Part shown: positions 1-11,022 of the stretch, piece after piece
Numbering within the stretch: position 1 is the stretch's first letter
Layout of the letters: every line of letters begins with the position of its first letter
Source of the DNA: Palaemon carinicauda
Taxonomy: Eukaryota; Arthropoda; Malacostraca; Decapoda; Palaemonidae
NCBI RefSeq assembly: GCF_036898095.1
Contig: NC_090728.1
Span: 89,560,975 to 89,624,974 of the forward strand
DNA: 64,000 nt
Reading direction: 5' to 3'
Made by a program: the position numbers and the translations under genes
The notes under the pieces: generated by a model
The model's input: the letters and a program-made list of their open reading frames with translations, nothing else
Databases searched by the model: none
Told to the model about the DNA's origin: nothing

Positions 1-330
1 GTTTTACTTAATTTTTCTTAGGACTTCCAAGTAAATGAAATGAATGCCATTTATATAATGTTTTTCTTTATGACGCCGCCTGAAACGGAAACCGTCCATT
101 CGTTTACTGTACGCTCCATCTTCGATTGTAATAAACAAACGAAGGCATTAAACGCGCATGATGAAAGTGATAATTAATGATATTAAACGCTTTTAGTAAA
201 TATGTTATTACAAATATTTACCGTATAAAATCCTACATACGTAGCAAAGCAGGAAAACAATTTTTTTTTATTTTTATTTTTGGCGTTTAATCAACAATAA
301 CAAACTGTCGCTAATGACCGAATGATAATT

Positions 331-333
<3 letters not shown>

Positions 334-394
<61 letters not shown>

Positions 395-407
395 TGTGTG
401 TGTGTGT
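334..407. repeat. (GA)n followed by (GT)n microsatellite
   Basis: Uninterrupted GA dinucleotides to about 392, then GT to about 407. It lies in the 3' non-coding part of Tigger A1. The (TC)n array of copy A2 at 45677-45764 occupies the corresponding place, so the array travels with the element. Confidence 0.95.
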
Positions 408-734
408 TTTAAGTGTAATAAACAAAAAAATAAGGTTATAACATGTATATTCAGACTTTTAAAACCTTCCCTTTACGTTGTACTGTTAACAAACTACCCT
501 TTAATGTACAGAACACTTAATGCATGTACTACAGTACCCTAAACTAAAACAGGCACAAATATTAAAATGTTAGATTATTAAAGTAGTATAAAAAAATAAA
601 GTTTGTTACTGTACTCACTACGAAACAAGAAGAAAAACTTGAATGATGATGGCGATGAATTTGCTGCACAGTAGAAATGATGATGATGAAGCTGATGATG
701 TCTTCTAATGTGCAGCCAATGATAGTATTTTACG
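408..734 (-). other. Tigger A1 3' non-coding region
   Basis: AT-rich sequence matching the A2 3' region (about 45400-45660) in reverse complement. No gene. The tail of the A1 transposase reading frame lies at about 735-793, ahead of the LINE insertion. Confidence 0.75.
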
Positions 735-781
735 TCTCTTCAGACGGAAGTGTCTTTTCCTGGGACACCTTCAACTTCTTC

Positions 782-793
782 CTTGGACACTTC
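782..793. repeat. Left target-site duplication of the LINE
   Basis: CTTGGACACTTC here and CTGGGACACTTC at 7201-7212 match at 11 of 12 bases. Both come from the same stretch of the Tigger transposase gene and bracket the LINE exactly. Confidence 0.9.
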
Positions 794-1542
794 CCTCTTG
801 GTGACGGGCAAGAGGGCTCTCGAACTTGGGGAAATTGCTCCCCCAGTTTGAATCTAAATTTCTCTCTTTCACCTTTTTCTTTTTCTCAATATTACTTCGA
901 CCTTATCCTAATTTCATAAACTTTCTTTAGTCTTGCTTTCCAAACTCTATGAGAAAAATTTCCCTCATTATATGTGTGTATATATTATGTACATATATAT
1001 TTATTATTATTATTTTTTTTTTTCTCCTATGGCTTGGATGTTTTTACATCCATTGTAGCCCCAGCAGGGATGTTCATACATCCTTTATTGCTGCCTGCTT
1101 TGATGAGTGGGAGGGGGTATCACGGTTGGGAGGTGTTTGCATTCAAAGCTATATGTGAGAGTATTGGATGATTTCAGCCATCCCGAAGATGGTTTGGACT
1201 TTTTTGGCGGAACTATTCTCAAGTGTTGGGTCTTCGGAATCCAGGGGGATCCAATGCTTGGGGTAGGACTCTCGGCTTTTGGCCGGAAACCCGTCATTAT
1301 AGATATGGGGAGGATGATTCCATAATTTCTTGGTCTCAGTCCTAACAGGCGGGTTCAGCTTACACCTGTGCCTCTATATCTGTTTTGATGCTATCCTTCG
1401 GGTAGGGTATGGAGTGGACCATCTGGGAAGTATACTCTCATTGTGCTGATAGTGGAGAGTGCAAATTTCCTTTCCGACGTGTGATGGCCTAACATTCTCG
1501 AGCAGGTACATCAAACTTACCCTTTTCTCTCTCTTTCGTCTA
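794..1542 (+). promoter_or_regulatory. LINE 5' untranslated region, presumed internal promoter
   Basis: About 750 bases between the left target duplication and the first plausible ORF1 ATG at 1543. No long conserved frame is visible. LINEs of this type normally carry an internal pol II promoter in their leader; I infer that here but see no diagnostic motif. Confidence 0.45.
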
Positions 1543-3329
1543 ATGGATTCTTTAAGGAACGAACCCCCATCCCCTGTATACGCTGACTCTCCCCCGGCAC
1601 TGTTGAAGACCTCTGCTAATGTGATAAGGGAAAGCTCTGTTGATGACCTCGGAACGGGAAAGGACCATTTTACTGATATTTCTAAATCAAGTAATTTGGG
1701 TAACACGAGGAAACTTTGAATCCTCCATGTTACACAAATTTCAATAGAGACAAATTATGATGATCTATGTAAAGCATTTGAATGCTATGGATGCATAAAA
1801 GAAATAAGTATGAAACTTGAAACTGAAACTTGGGATTCATGGATATCTTATAGTAGTTATGACGAAGCATTTAGTGCAATAAGTAACTTGAATAATATTA
1901 AAATTAATAACTTGAATGTCGCGGCTGCTCTCTGTGATAAGGTACCAAAAGATTTGGATGTGTACATGCCTGCCGATTGGTTGGAAAAAGACGCAGATTT
2001 AGTTATGCCCTCCCAGAGAAATCCAAAACCACCGATGTGGCTTATAGCTGAATCAAAGGGGGTTACAGGGAATTATTTTAAAATATGCAAATTGATTCAG
2101 AAAAAAGTAGGAACTATTACACCAGACGATATATCTCGTTTCGGAAAAAATAGTTTCCTTATCCATGCCAAATCCAGTACACAGTCGGTAATATTGTCCA
2201 ATATGAAAATAAGTAATGATGACATTAAGTTAGATGTCAAATCCCACCTAAATTTTAGCTACGGAAGGGGCGTAGTTTTTAACAGAGATCTATATGATTT
2301 TACAGAGGAGGAGATACTGGCCATGTGTCCATTAAATGTATGGAAAGTTCATAAAGTCCCAGGTAATCAATGATAATCCTTACGTTCCAGGATGCTGATG
2401 TACCTTTTCATATTATCAAGAACGAAAGGATTAAAGTAAGAACCTTCAAGCAGAAGCCATTGCAATGCTTTAATTGTTTTAAATTTGGGCACCCGTCCAA
2501 AGTTTGCAAAAATGAGAAGATGTGTGGTATTTGCTCCAAATCTTACCATGGAGAGTGTGCACTTGGAGCCAGGTGTTTAAATTGCAGCTCGAATCACAAA
2601 TCCACAGACAAGAGCTGCGAGCTATATAAGTTGGAGGAAGCTGCCCTCAACAAATCAAACTTAGAACATATAAGTGTGACCCATGCCAAAAGACTATTAA
2701 ATAAATCAAATACATATTCTAAGGCATTAAAATCAAACCAACCTAGCGCTACCAATAGCTCAAAAAAAAGTATACTATCTGACAAAATGTCAAATAACGA
2801 GGTAACCATATTACCTCCTGAGGCTTTACCACGGTGTATTAACACTAGGTCATTGCCCATTACTGTTCAGCCTTCAGCTGCCATTACAAAAAATGATACA
2901 AACCTCTCTCAGGCCATGTCCTTGCCTGATCTGATGGAGGTTCCACTTAAGACTAACTTACCTGATGCACCTGTTGTGGGAAAGGTGCAAAAACCTCGAA
3001 TCCCACCATCTATTAATCGTAAAAGAGAGAGACCTCCATCTCTCTCTCCACCCTCCATTAGAAACGTTAAGGTTATGATATCAAATAAATTTGATGTTTT
3101 GTCTGTTGATGTTTCTAATGAACCAGAAGATGAACTGAATAAATCAGAAATTCAAGTTGAGGTCCACCATCCACCTCAACAAATAGATAAAAAGAATACA
3201 AAGAAAAACACAAATGTAAAACCCAACATAACAAGACCACCTCTGAAGAAACCTACTGGTAATAATGTTAAATTAAAATCTGCTAATGGGAAAACCTCAT
3301 CCAAGATGTCTTCCAGAAATAATCCATAG
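1543..3329 (+). pseudogene. LINE ORF1 protein (gag-like, RRM plus CCHC zinc knuckles), broken
   Basis: RNA-binding nucleocapsid-like protein of the LINE ribonucleoprotein. I start at the ATG at 1543 because it is in frame with the conserved part. An RRM-like region (about 1750-1930, with NYDDLCKAFECYG and WDSWISYSSYDEAF) is followed by a central domain. Then comes a Cys-His cluster at 2466-2620 (CFNCFKFGHPSKVC, CGICSKSYHGEC, CLNC..H...C), typical of I/Jockey gag. The C-terminal third is Lys/Ser/Pro-rich. There is one nonsense codon (TGA 1717-1719) and one frameshift at about 2373, where the frame passes from GNQ-stop to IILTFQDADVP. It is about 595 codons overall. ORF2 follows almost directly. 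Confidence 0.85.
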
Positions 3330-3340
3330 TTTTCTCCTCC

Positions 3341-6300
3341 ATTTTGCAATGGAACTGTCAGGGTTTGAGGGCGAAATATGAAGAACTTAAGCTCCTAATT
3401 CATGAGCATTCCCCCATAATTGTATGTCTACAGGAAACTATGCTTGATTCTAACACTCCTAGTCCTTGAGAGTATGTTAGCTATAGAACACCATATAATC
3501 AACAAGCAGGGAGCCATGGCGGAATTCTCCTGTACATTCGTCGAGATGTTCCCCAAATACCCATGTCTATACGTACAACCCTGCAGGCAGTTGTTGTACA
3601 AATTGGTATAGGGAGAAAATATACAATATGCTCTCTGTACTTACCTCCAAATGATAATATTTTATATGATGATTTAGCAGAAGTCATTCAACAACTCCCT
3701 CAACCTTTTCTCTTACTGGGAGATATGAATGGTAGACATCCTTTATGGGGTGATGTTTTGGCCAACACAAGGGGCAATATTATCTCATCAATTGTGGAGA
3801 ATGAGGATGTGGGGCTCCTCAATACAGGAGAGCTCACGCACTTCCATGCTCAGACAGGTACTTTGTCATGCATTGGCCTTTCAATTGCAAGCTCTAACTG
3901 CCTTCTTGATTTTGATTGGAGGACATTAGATGATTGGCATACTAGTGATCATGCACCAATCATTATAAACACCAACAAGGGTCCACCTGTGCAAAGATCG
4001 CCACGTTGGAATCTAGACAAGGCAGACTGGGTTAAATTTTCTGAGCTAAGTGAAATCGAAGGGAGAGCAGAACAGTTTGAAAGTATTGATGATGCCATAG
4101 ACCTACTGAATGGAACTCTTCATACTTCAGGAATCAATTCGATTCCCCAAACCACAGGACTATTCAAAAGACGACCAGTCCCGTGGTGGTCCTCAGAATT
4201 AACAGCCTTGCACAGAGCCACCAGAAAATCTCTGACTAGATTGCGTAGACCCCGTACTGATGAAAATTTGATATCATACAAAAAGTGTAAAGCACAATTC
4301 CGTCGTGCCATGAAAGAAGCTAGACGCCAATCTTGGGTGGCTGGTGGCTTTTGTTTCCTCCATTAATAGTAGAACACCACCATCTTCTGTATGGAGGAAA
4401 ATAAAAAAAATTGCAGGCAAGTTTACCCCGAACCCACCACCAGTGTTGAAAGTGAATGGTCAGTTTGTGACTGAAGGAAATGAAGTTAGTAATGCCCTGG
4501 CTGACCATTTTTCAAATGTATCGTGCAAGAGTGTAGCAGCTCCTGGTCACCAGTACAGGAGCATTGAAGGAAAGAAAATTTTAAATTTTGCAACAGGAAG
4601 GGAAGAATCGTATAATTCTCCTTTTACTGAAAGAGAACTTGATTCCGCACTCGCTACTTGCAACGATACAGCTCCTTGACCCGATGGAATTCCATATGCA
4701 ATGGTTAAACATGTACATTTTAATACAAAGTTATTTATTTCAAGTATTATTAATAGAATATGGCATGATCATAGTTACCCAAGTGTTTGGGAACTAGCCA
4801 TTATTTTAGCCTTTTTAAAACCTGGTAAGGACAAGTTTTTAGCAGCAAGCTATTGACCTATTGCATTGACTTCGTGTTTATGTAAAATCATGGAGAAGAT
4901 GGTCAATGCAAGGCTGATGTGGTACCTTGAAAAGAAGGGTATTTTATCACCGATTCAATGTGGATTCAGAAAAATGCACTCAACAACTGATGTGTTAATA
5001 CGACTTGAGTCTTCTATTTGTGAAGCCTTTGCTTCCAAACAGCACCATATGACAGTATTTTTTGACCTTGAAAAGGCATATGATACCACATGGAGATATG
5101 GTATACTTAAAACCATTCATGAATTGGGAATGAGAGGAGAGCTGCCACCATTTATTCAGGCATTTCTTTCACATAGAGTTTTTCAAGTGAGAGTGGGGGA
5201 AACTCTATCAGAGAGTAAGTGCCAGGAAGAAGGAGTTCCTCAGGGTAGTGTGCTGAGTGTAACCCTTTTTGCACTAGCAATTAATGGGATATCCTCAGCC
5301 ATTCCCCAGGATGTTCTCTCAACATTATTTGTGGATGATCTCTCAATATCATTTGCTGGCACTAGAATGGCAATGGTTGAGAGAAAAATCCAACTCTCTA
5401 TTGATAAAATTATCCAGTGGGCCGACATGAATGGATTTAAGTTCTCGACAAGTAAAACTACCATTGTCCATTTTTGTCGTATCCGGGGAGTACATCCAGA
5501 CCCGGATATATACATTAAAGGTCAACGGATACCATGTGCAAGAGAAGCTAAATTTTTAGGTTTGATATTTGATTGTAGGCTTACATGGGTTTCTCACTTA
5601 AAAGCGTTAAAAGCTAAATGTGTTGAAGCTCTGAATATCTTAGAAGTATTGTCCCATACATCATGGGGGGGCAGACCGCAATACAATTTTAAAATTATAC
5701 AAGGCCTTGTTTTTTTCCAAAATTAGTTATGGTTGTGAAGTATATTCTTCAGCCATCCCAAGCCGGTTAAGAATATTAGACTCGATACATCATGCAGGTA
5801 TTAGATTGTCTACTGGAGCTTTTAAAACCTCGCCTATCCCAAGTCTCCTTGTTGATGCTGGAGAGTTACCTCTAGACCTTTACAGAAAGTCTTCCATCAT
5901 TCGGTATTGGTTTAGATTGCAAAGACTCCCTAACTCTCTAGCCTTTCAGACTGCAAGCCTTGTAAGACACGCATCATACTTTGAGTTGCACCCAAAATCT
6001 CCTCAACCTTATGGCTTTCGGGTGAAACGATTATTAAACAGTCTGGATATAATTAGAATTAAGGTACTTCCATTCAAGGTATCATCAACGCCTCCATGGA
6101 AGTTACCAGAGATATCTTTTTGTAAATATTTTATTGAAGGTAAGAAGAATATGTCAGACCTAGAAGCCAGGTCTCTTTTTAATGAACATGTTAAAGAACA
6201 TAGAGGATCAACTTTTATCTATACTGAGGGCTCCAAATCTGATGCTGGCGTTGGATTTGGAGTACATAGTAATGGTTTTAATTGTAGAGGTGCACTTCCT

Positions 6301-7041
6301 CTGACCGCTTCCATATTTACTGCCGAACTGTATGGCATATAAACCGCTATTGAGAAAATAGCGTTGGAGAAGGAGGGTAATTTTACAATTTTTAGTGATG
6401 CAAGGAGTGTCCTTCAAGCTATAGAAGTTTTTAATTCTAATAACCCTCTAGTTTTAAAGATTTTAGAATGGCTTTTTATTATTGGACGGAGAGGTATAAC
6501 AGTTCAATTTTGTTGGGTTCCAGCACATGTAGGTGTGTCTGGGAATGAGAAGGCAGATGCACTGGCTAAGAATGCTGCATCCGAGTTGCTGCCAAGAAGG
6601 TATCCCATTCCCTGTAATGATTGCTTACCTGACATCAAGAAATTAGTTTGCAAAAAATGGCAATAGCAATGGGATAGCCTAGATGGCAATAAAATGCGAG
6701 AGGTAACAAATGACATATCTCCTTAGAGGTATAATATGATGCCTCGAAAATGGGAGACGTCTCTTTGTCGTCTCCGTATTGGTCACACTGGGTCGACACA
6801 CGAGTTTCTGCTGAAGGGCCAACAGCGACCGCATTGTGACGACTGTCTAGTACCTCTAACAGTAAGGCATTTGTTGACCGAATGCCCCAATTATAACAAC
6901 TTAAGGAATAGATATTTGTTTGAGGCTCGAAGTGAGGGTGGCAGGTTCATCCTTGCCAAGATTCTTGGAAATGATGTGTCCTACCATGCAAGTGGCATTT
7001 TTAGATTTATTTCAGAAGCAGGTCTTCTGAAAAATATTTAA
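3341..7041 (+). pseudogene. LINE ORF2: endonuclease / reverse transcriptase / RNase H, broken
   Basis: The polyprotein nicks target DNA and reverse transcribes the element. The AP-endonuclease comes first (LQWNCQGL, LQET, LLLGDMNGRHPLWG, SDHAPI; 3341-3960). The RT has FFDLEKAYD, GVPQGSVLS and FVDD (about 4680-5600). RNase H covers 6210-6580 (TAELYGI, FSDARSV, GNEKADALAK); its first catalytic Asp reads Glu (YTEGSKS). A C-terminal zinc motif (C..C...H....C) lies at about 6830-6890. No ATG lies between the last upstream in-frame stop and the first conserved residues. Stops fall near 3467, 4677, 4857, 6340, 6664 and 6724. Frameshifts are at about 4345 (7-bp duplication GGTGGCT) and 5715 (T-run). 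The copy is clearly dead. Confidence 0.93.
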
Positions 7042-7200
7042 CTTTTATGACATTCAACTTTCATGATTTTAATTGAATACTCTTTTATTTTTTATTTTAT
7101 TTTATTTTTTATTTTTGTATACATAAATTAAATGTTACCGGCGTCAATGACCTTAGATGTCAGGATGCCTGAAAACTTTAAATCAATCAATCAATCAATC
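7042..7200 (+). repeat. LINE 3' UTR and (ATCA)n tail
   Basis: A short T-rich 3' UTR ends in about five ATCA/TCAA units (about 7180-7200), followed directly by the right target duplication. A short-repeat tail rather than poly(A) is seen in I-type LINEs. Confidence 0.85.
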
Positions 7201-7212
7201 CTGGGACACTTC
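7201..7212. repeat. Right target-site duplication of the LINE
   Basis: CTGGGACACTTC, 11 of 12 bases identical to 782-793. It lies immediately after the (ATCA)n tail. Confidence 0.9.
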
Positions 7213-9006
7213 TTCAATTTCTTCTGAAGGCATAGTAGCAGGAGGAACTGGCTCTTTTTTGCGAGGCTAGAAGAACATTGTGATCGGAAGTTGCTGCCGC
7301 TGCTTCTTTTTTCGCTCGAAGAGCATCCTGTAGGGAGTCATGTCTTCATCAATTTTGTTGCAGAATTGCATAGAACGAACCATATCCTTGTCCCACTCTT
7401 GCGACAATTCTTTCAACTCCTTCGCAAGGTTGCAGTGCTTGGCAAGCCGTTCTAATGTTAAGCCCGTTTCTTCGACATTTTCTTGGGTCTCTTCCTGTGC
7501 TTCACTGTCTTCTTCACTGGCCGATTTCGTCAGGTCTTTGAGGTCTGCGTCAGTTAGCGACGGGGAATGGCAGTCCAACAACTCATCGACGTCTTCAGTC
7601 GTCATGTCGCCAAACCCGTCACCTCCAATTATCGCAGCCAACTGCACAGATTTCCGTATTGCAGTGTTGAATCTCAGCAGTTGTAAATCCCTCGTCATCG
7701 TAAACAATCTGGGGCCACAACTTCTTCCAACTTGCATTAACAGCAGCAGGTTTCATTTCTTTCAGTGCCTTCTGGATGTTCTGCAGGCACTTGGCTATTG
7801 TGTACTTCTGCCAGTACGCCTTCAAATTGAATATTTCATCCTCATCATCTTGGGCAGCATCCACACATGCAACGAGGTCCGCCAAGGTATTCTTCGTGTA
7901 GAGGGCCTTGAACGCCCTGATAACCCCCTGATCCATAGGTTGAATTAATGACGTTGTGTTGGGTGGCAGGAACTCAACCTGAATGCCCTCATGCGACAGA
8001 TCAGTTGCGTGTCCACCAGCGTTATCCATAAGGAGAAGGATCTTAAATGGCAAGCCCTTCTCTAAGAGATATTTACTGACTTGCGGGATAAAACACTGGT
8101 GGAACCAGTAATCCATGCTTTTGGATTATGCATCCAGTACACGGGAAGGAGATTCTTATTTTTTTTTTTCAAAGCGCGAGGGTTTTTCGATTTGTAAATA
8201 AGCCCCGGCTTTAGCAAAAATCCAGCAGCATTGCCACACATCACGAGGGTAACACGATCTTTGAATGCTTTAAAGCCAGAGGCTTTGGCTTCTTTGAACA
8301 GGAAAGTTCGCGACGGCATTTTCTTCCAAAACAAGCCGGTCTCATCCATATTAAACACTTGTTCGGGCTTGTATCCACCTTCAGTGATAATGTTCTTAAA
8401 TGTCTCATTCACGTAAGTTTCAGCAGCGGTAGTGTCAGCGGAAGCAGCCTCGCCATGCAGGGAAATGCTTTTCAGGCCGAAGCGTTTCTGAAACTTCGCG
8501 AACCATCCTTTGCTGGCGGAAAAACGTCGTTTCTGAGGCTGGGAATCAGTGGATGTCCCTGCTTGAGGTTCAGCTAGTACATCATCTTTGTCTTCTTCAG
8601 TATGGTCGCCATCGTCGTCTTGAGGTTCCTTTGCCGCAAAATTCTCATACAAACCCAAAGCCTTGGTTCGGATGGTATTCGTATCCAAGGCTATGTTCTT
8701 CTTCCGGCAGTCGGCAATCCAGAGGACGATCGTTTTATTACGAGCGGTAACAACTCGCTTCGCTGACCTGCTAAAGGTGATGGCAGCCGTCTTTCTAATG
8801 TTCGCCTTGTCCTTCTTAATGTAGCGAACGGTGGATTCGTCCTCTCCAAAATGGCGAGCTGCGGCCGCGTAACTTCTGCCTTCTTTCAATATATTGAGAA
8901 GTGTCACCTTCTCAGCAATCGTCATCATTTTTCGGTGGCGTTTAGGCTCACTACCAGCCTTAGTAGAAGCAAAACACTTGGGAGCCATTGAACGCTCGGG
9001 AGCCAT
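7213..9006 (-). pseudogene. Tigger A1 transposase, broken
   Basis: Cut-and-paste DDD transposase of the pogo/Tigger (CENP-B-like) group. It reads leftward from the ATG at 9006. The N-terminal psq-type helix-turn-helix (MMTIAEKVTLLNILKEGR) is followed by a CENP-B/Tc5 DNA-binding region and an Asp-rich linker. The catalytic core has FNMDETGLFWKKMP, LLLMDNAGGH and IQPMDQGVIRAFK. Compared with intact A2 there is a 19-base deletion at about 8113, shifting the frame after HNPKAWIT. A second shift lies at about 7640-7670, and a TAG replaces Gln near 7268. The final codons lie at about 735-793 beyond the LINE. The catalytic aspartates are still encoded, but no continuous protein can be made. Confidence 0.93.
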
Positions 9007-9546
9007 TGTAGGGGTTAAACAGAAAGTTCAACAAAAAGTTCAACCTCAAACAGACACGCACACCACAGATTAAAGTTGCACAGTAATGTAGCACCATCTA
9101 CCCGATGAGAGAGCAGCAAACAAAGTGGCTGCGAGAAGATGCTGCGGATCGGAGAAGCGGTCAAAACACCAATCACAGGCTAGATTACAAAACTTGGTAG
9201 CTGATTCGTCATCTATCAGCACTGGAACCAATCACAGTCCGTCTTACATGCTACGTAGTAGTTACAAATTCAAATATAAGGCACTATATACAGTATGCTT
9301 TACGTACGCTATTTTACGCTTGTTTTGTTGTAGGATATGTACGCTTATTCGAGATGTGATTTTTGCAACAAAGAATATTATTGGATGCAGTACTACGTAC
9401 GTATACATACAAAAGATTCATGGAAAAGATGCACATCCATTACATTTGTAGTAGTAGCCATCAGCAGCCTTACACCATTCAAATATGACAAGTCAGACTG
9501 CATCTGATTTGCGTTTCATGTTCGATTTAATTTTACTACGTATACA
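9007..9546 (-). other. Tigger A1 5' non-coding region
   Basis: Matches the A2 5' leader (about 42790-43515) in reverse complement but lacks the (GA)n and (TTA)n arrays of A2. No gene. Similarity ends at about 9546, before the terminal inverted repeat. Confidence 0.7.
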
Positions 9547-9615
9547 GGTATTGCTCAACTTACGACCTATGCGACATTCGACTATTCGACTTTACGACCA
9601 TTTTTTCAGGGTGAT
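9547..9615 (+). repeat. Start of an unidentified Tigger-like or MITE repeat
   Basis: Directly after TA comes CAGGTATTGCTCAACTTACG, which resembles the other Tigger ends in this window (CAG, then ACCTCxACxTACGA-like). No inverted partner was found downstream, so the far end is lost or diverged. Confidence 0.35.
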
Positions 9616-10500
9616 GACGTCACAAGTTTATAGGAAATAGGATGAATATTTCCTCGAAAATAATCTATTTTCATGTATACATATACTGTAAACTGATTTA
9701 TCTTGGTAAATTATTATTTTCTTTTATTGTTAATATTCAGTATTTATTTTCAGTTAAAAATACATTAAGAAAAGTTTTAATATCTGTCGAATTCATGTTA
9801 TGTCTGTTGACGTCACATCACTGACGGAAAGCTTCCGGGCAATACAGTGATTTCCTTCCAATAGGCTAACGCTTAATATTAGTATTTCCATTATCGAAAT
9901 ATTAAATAACGATACAAAGTATTTTGAGGGTCTGTATCGGTTGTCATGAGTACTACGTAGCGTAAATTTGACTGTACGCTACTTTTTTAATCTCTGATAA
10001 TGGATCGATGTTTATCTAAAGAAAATATACTATTAGGGCAAATATTTTCTTGAAAATAATATACAGTATATCCTTTTACATTATAAAAATAAAAAACTTT
10101 TTGTTAAGTTAGTATTTTCTTTTCATTTCTTGCGAGAAACAAAGAAAATGAATTTACATATTTTGCAAGTCTTTTTTCGTAGAGATTACTGTACGTCACG
10201 TGACTTGTGACGTCATGTATCTGGCGGAAGCGTGCTGTCGAACCGTATGATTTCCTTTCATTGTTACAGAGTAATCTTATTACAGCATTCCCATAACCGA
10301 AACACCCAGTAACGATATCAAGTGTTTTAGAGGTCTGTATCATTAGTTATAAGATTAGTACAACTTACCGTAAATTTAAGAAAAAAAGTCTGATGACGTC
10401 ATATTTCTGGCGGAAGGCGAGAGTCAAATCAAGTGATTTCCTTCCGATGTGTTACTATTCCCATAATTGAAACATCGAATAATGATATATAGAATTTTTT
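9616..10500. repeat. Diverged tandem repeat, unit about 390 bp, with TGACGTCA-type palindromes
   Basis: A block beginning AATATTTCCTCGAAAATAAT at about 9648 recurs at about 10041 (AATATTTTCTTGAAAATAAT). Each copy leads into a TTGACGTCAC or GTGACGTCAT core, a CTGACGGAA or CTGGCGGAA box, a TGATTTCCTT box and a long AT stretch. A third, partial copy begins at about 10391. GACGTCA cores lie near 9613, 9810, 10209 and 10395. No coding frame. Confidence 0.6.
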
Positions 10501-10551
10501 AATAATTTTCAAAATAAAAAAATAATATGAAGATACAACTGAATTAAAAAC

Positions 10552-10557
<6 letters not shown>

Positions 10558-10636
<79 letters not shown>
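10558..10636. repeat. (GA)n microsatellite
   Basis: About 39 uninterrupted AG/GA units between the tandem repeat and the 5' side of YR-1. Confidence 0.97.
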
Positions 10637-10638
<2 letters not shown>

Positions 10639-11004
10639 TATATATGCAGACGTAATCAGCCTTGTCCGAGATGTCAGAACGAGTTGACCCCTGCCCTCAT
10701 TACCGACCACGAAACGCCTGGACCTGAAATATCTACGTTCCTGTCAACCGTCGAGAGCTGCTGCGAAGAGTAGTATTTTTTTTTTATTATTAACTACTAT
10801 CTTGACTGTTCCCCTATTTGCTGGAGTGTAGTTTAATCAAATGATTTTCTTTGTTTAGTTCAGTGCTTCCCAAGTACTCAATTAAGAAACATTTACCTTT
10901 GACTAGTTGTAAATAAAATAGTTTTCTTTTGCGATTTTTCTTTCTATATTTCCTTTTGTTTAATTGTTTATTGTGGCTGAAAAATCCCAATTTCATTAAT
11001 CAAT
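10637..11004. other. Unassigned interval upstream of YR-1
   Basis: AT-rich with a T10 run and no convincing coding frame. It may include decayed 5' sequence of the adjacent retrotransposon; I recognise nothing specific. Confidence 0.4.
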
Positions 11005-11022
11005 TCAAAAGAACCTGGTTCG

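Larger units (their letters stand above)
794..7200 (+). mobile_element. Non-LTR retrotransposon (LINE), I/Jockey-type with RNase H
   Basis: About 6.4 kb, bounded by a 12-bp target duplication and ending in an (ATCA)n tail. It has a 5' leader, ORF1 (RRM-like fold plus CCHC knuckles) and ORF2 (AP endonuclease, reverse transcriptase, RNase H, C-terminal Cys-His motif). This order is that of I-superfamily LINEs. Such elements copy their RNA into a nicked target by target-primed reverse transcription. Both ORFs carry stops and frameshifts, so this copy is inactive although nearly full-length. The clade (I or Nimb versus Jockey) is inferred from the RNase H domain; a phylogeny would decide it. Confidence 0.92.
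1..9546 (-). mobile_element. Tigger family A, copy A1 (pogo/Tigger DNA transposon), split by a LINE
   Basis: The left segment (1-793) is the reverse complement of the 3' part of the complete copy A2 (about 45370-46010). The right segment (7201-9546) matches the transposase gene and 5' region of A2. The element therefore reads leftward and runs off the left edge, so its 3' terminal repeat is not seen. A LINE (794-7200) sits in the last codons of the transposase gene. On the right, similarity to A2 stops at about 9546 inside a TACGTA stretch, where another repeat begins, so the 5' terminal repeat is also missing. Family membership is certain from the match to A2. Confidence 0.9.

Noticed and set aside
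7340..7948. Plus-strand 202-codon open frame opposite the Tigger A1 transposase
   Set aside because: It is the antisense of a recognisable transposase with no homology or codon signal of its own. The same holds for similar frames opposite Tigger D, A2 and the YR elements.
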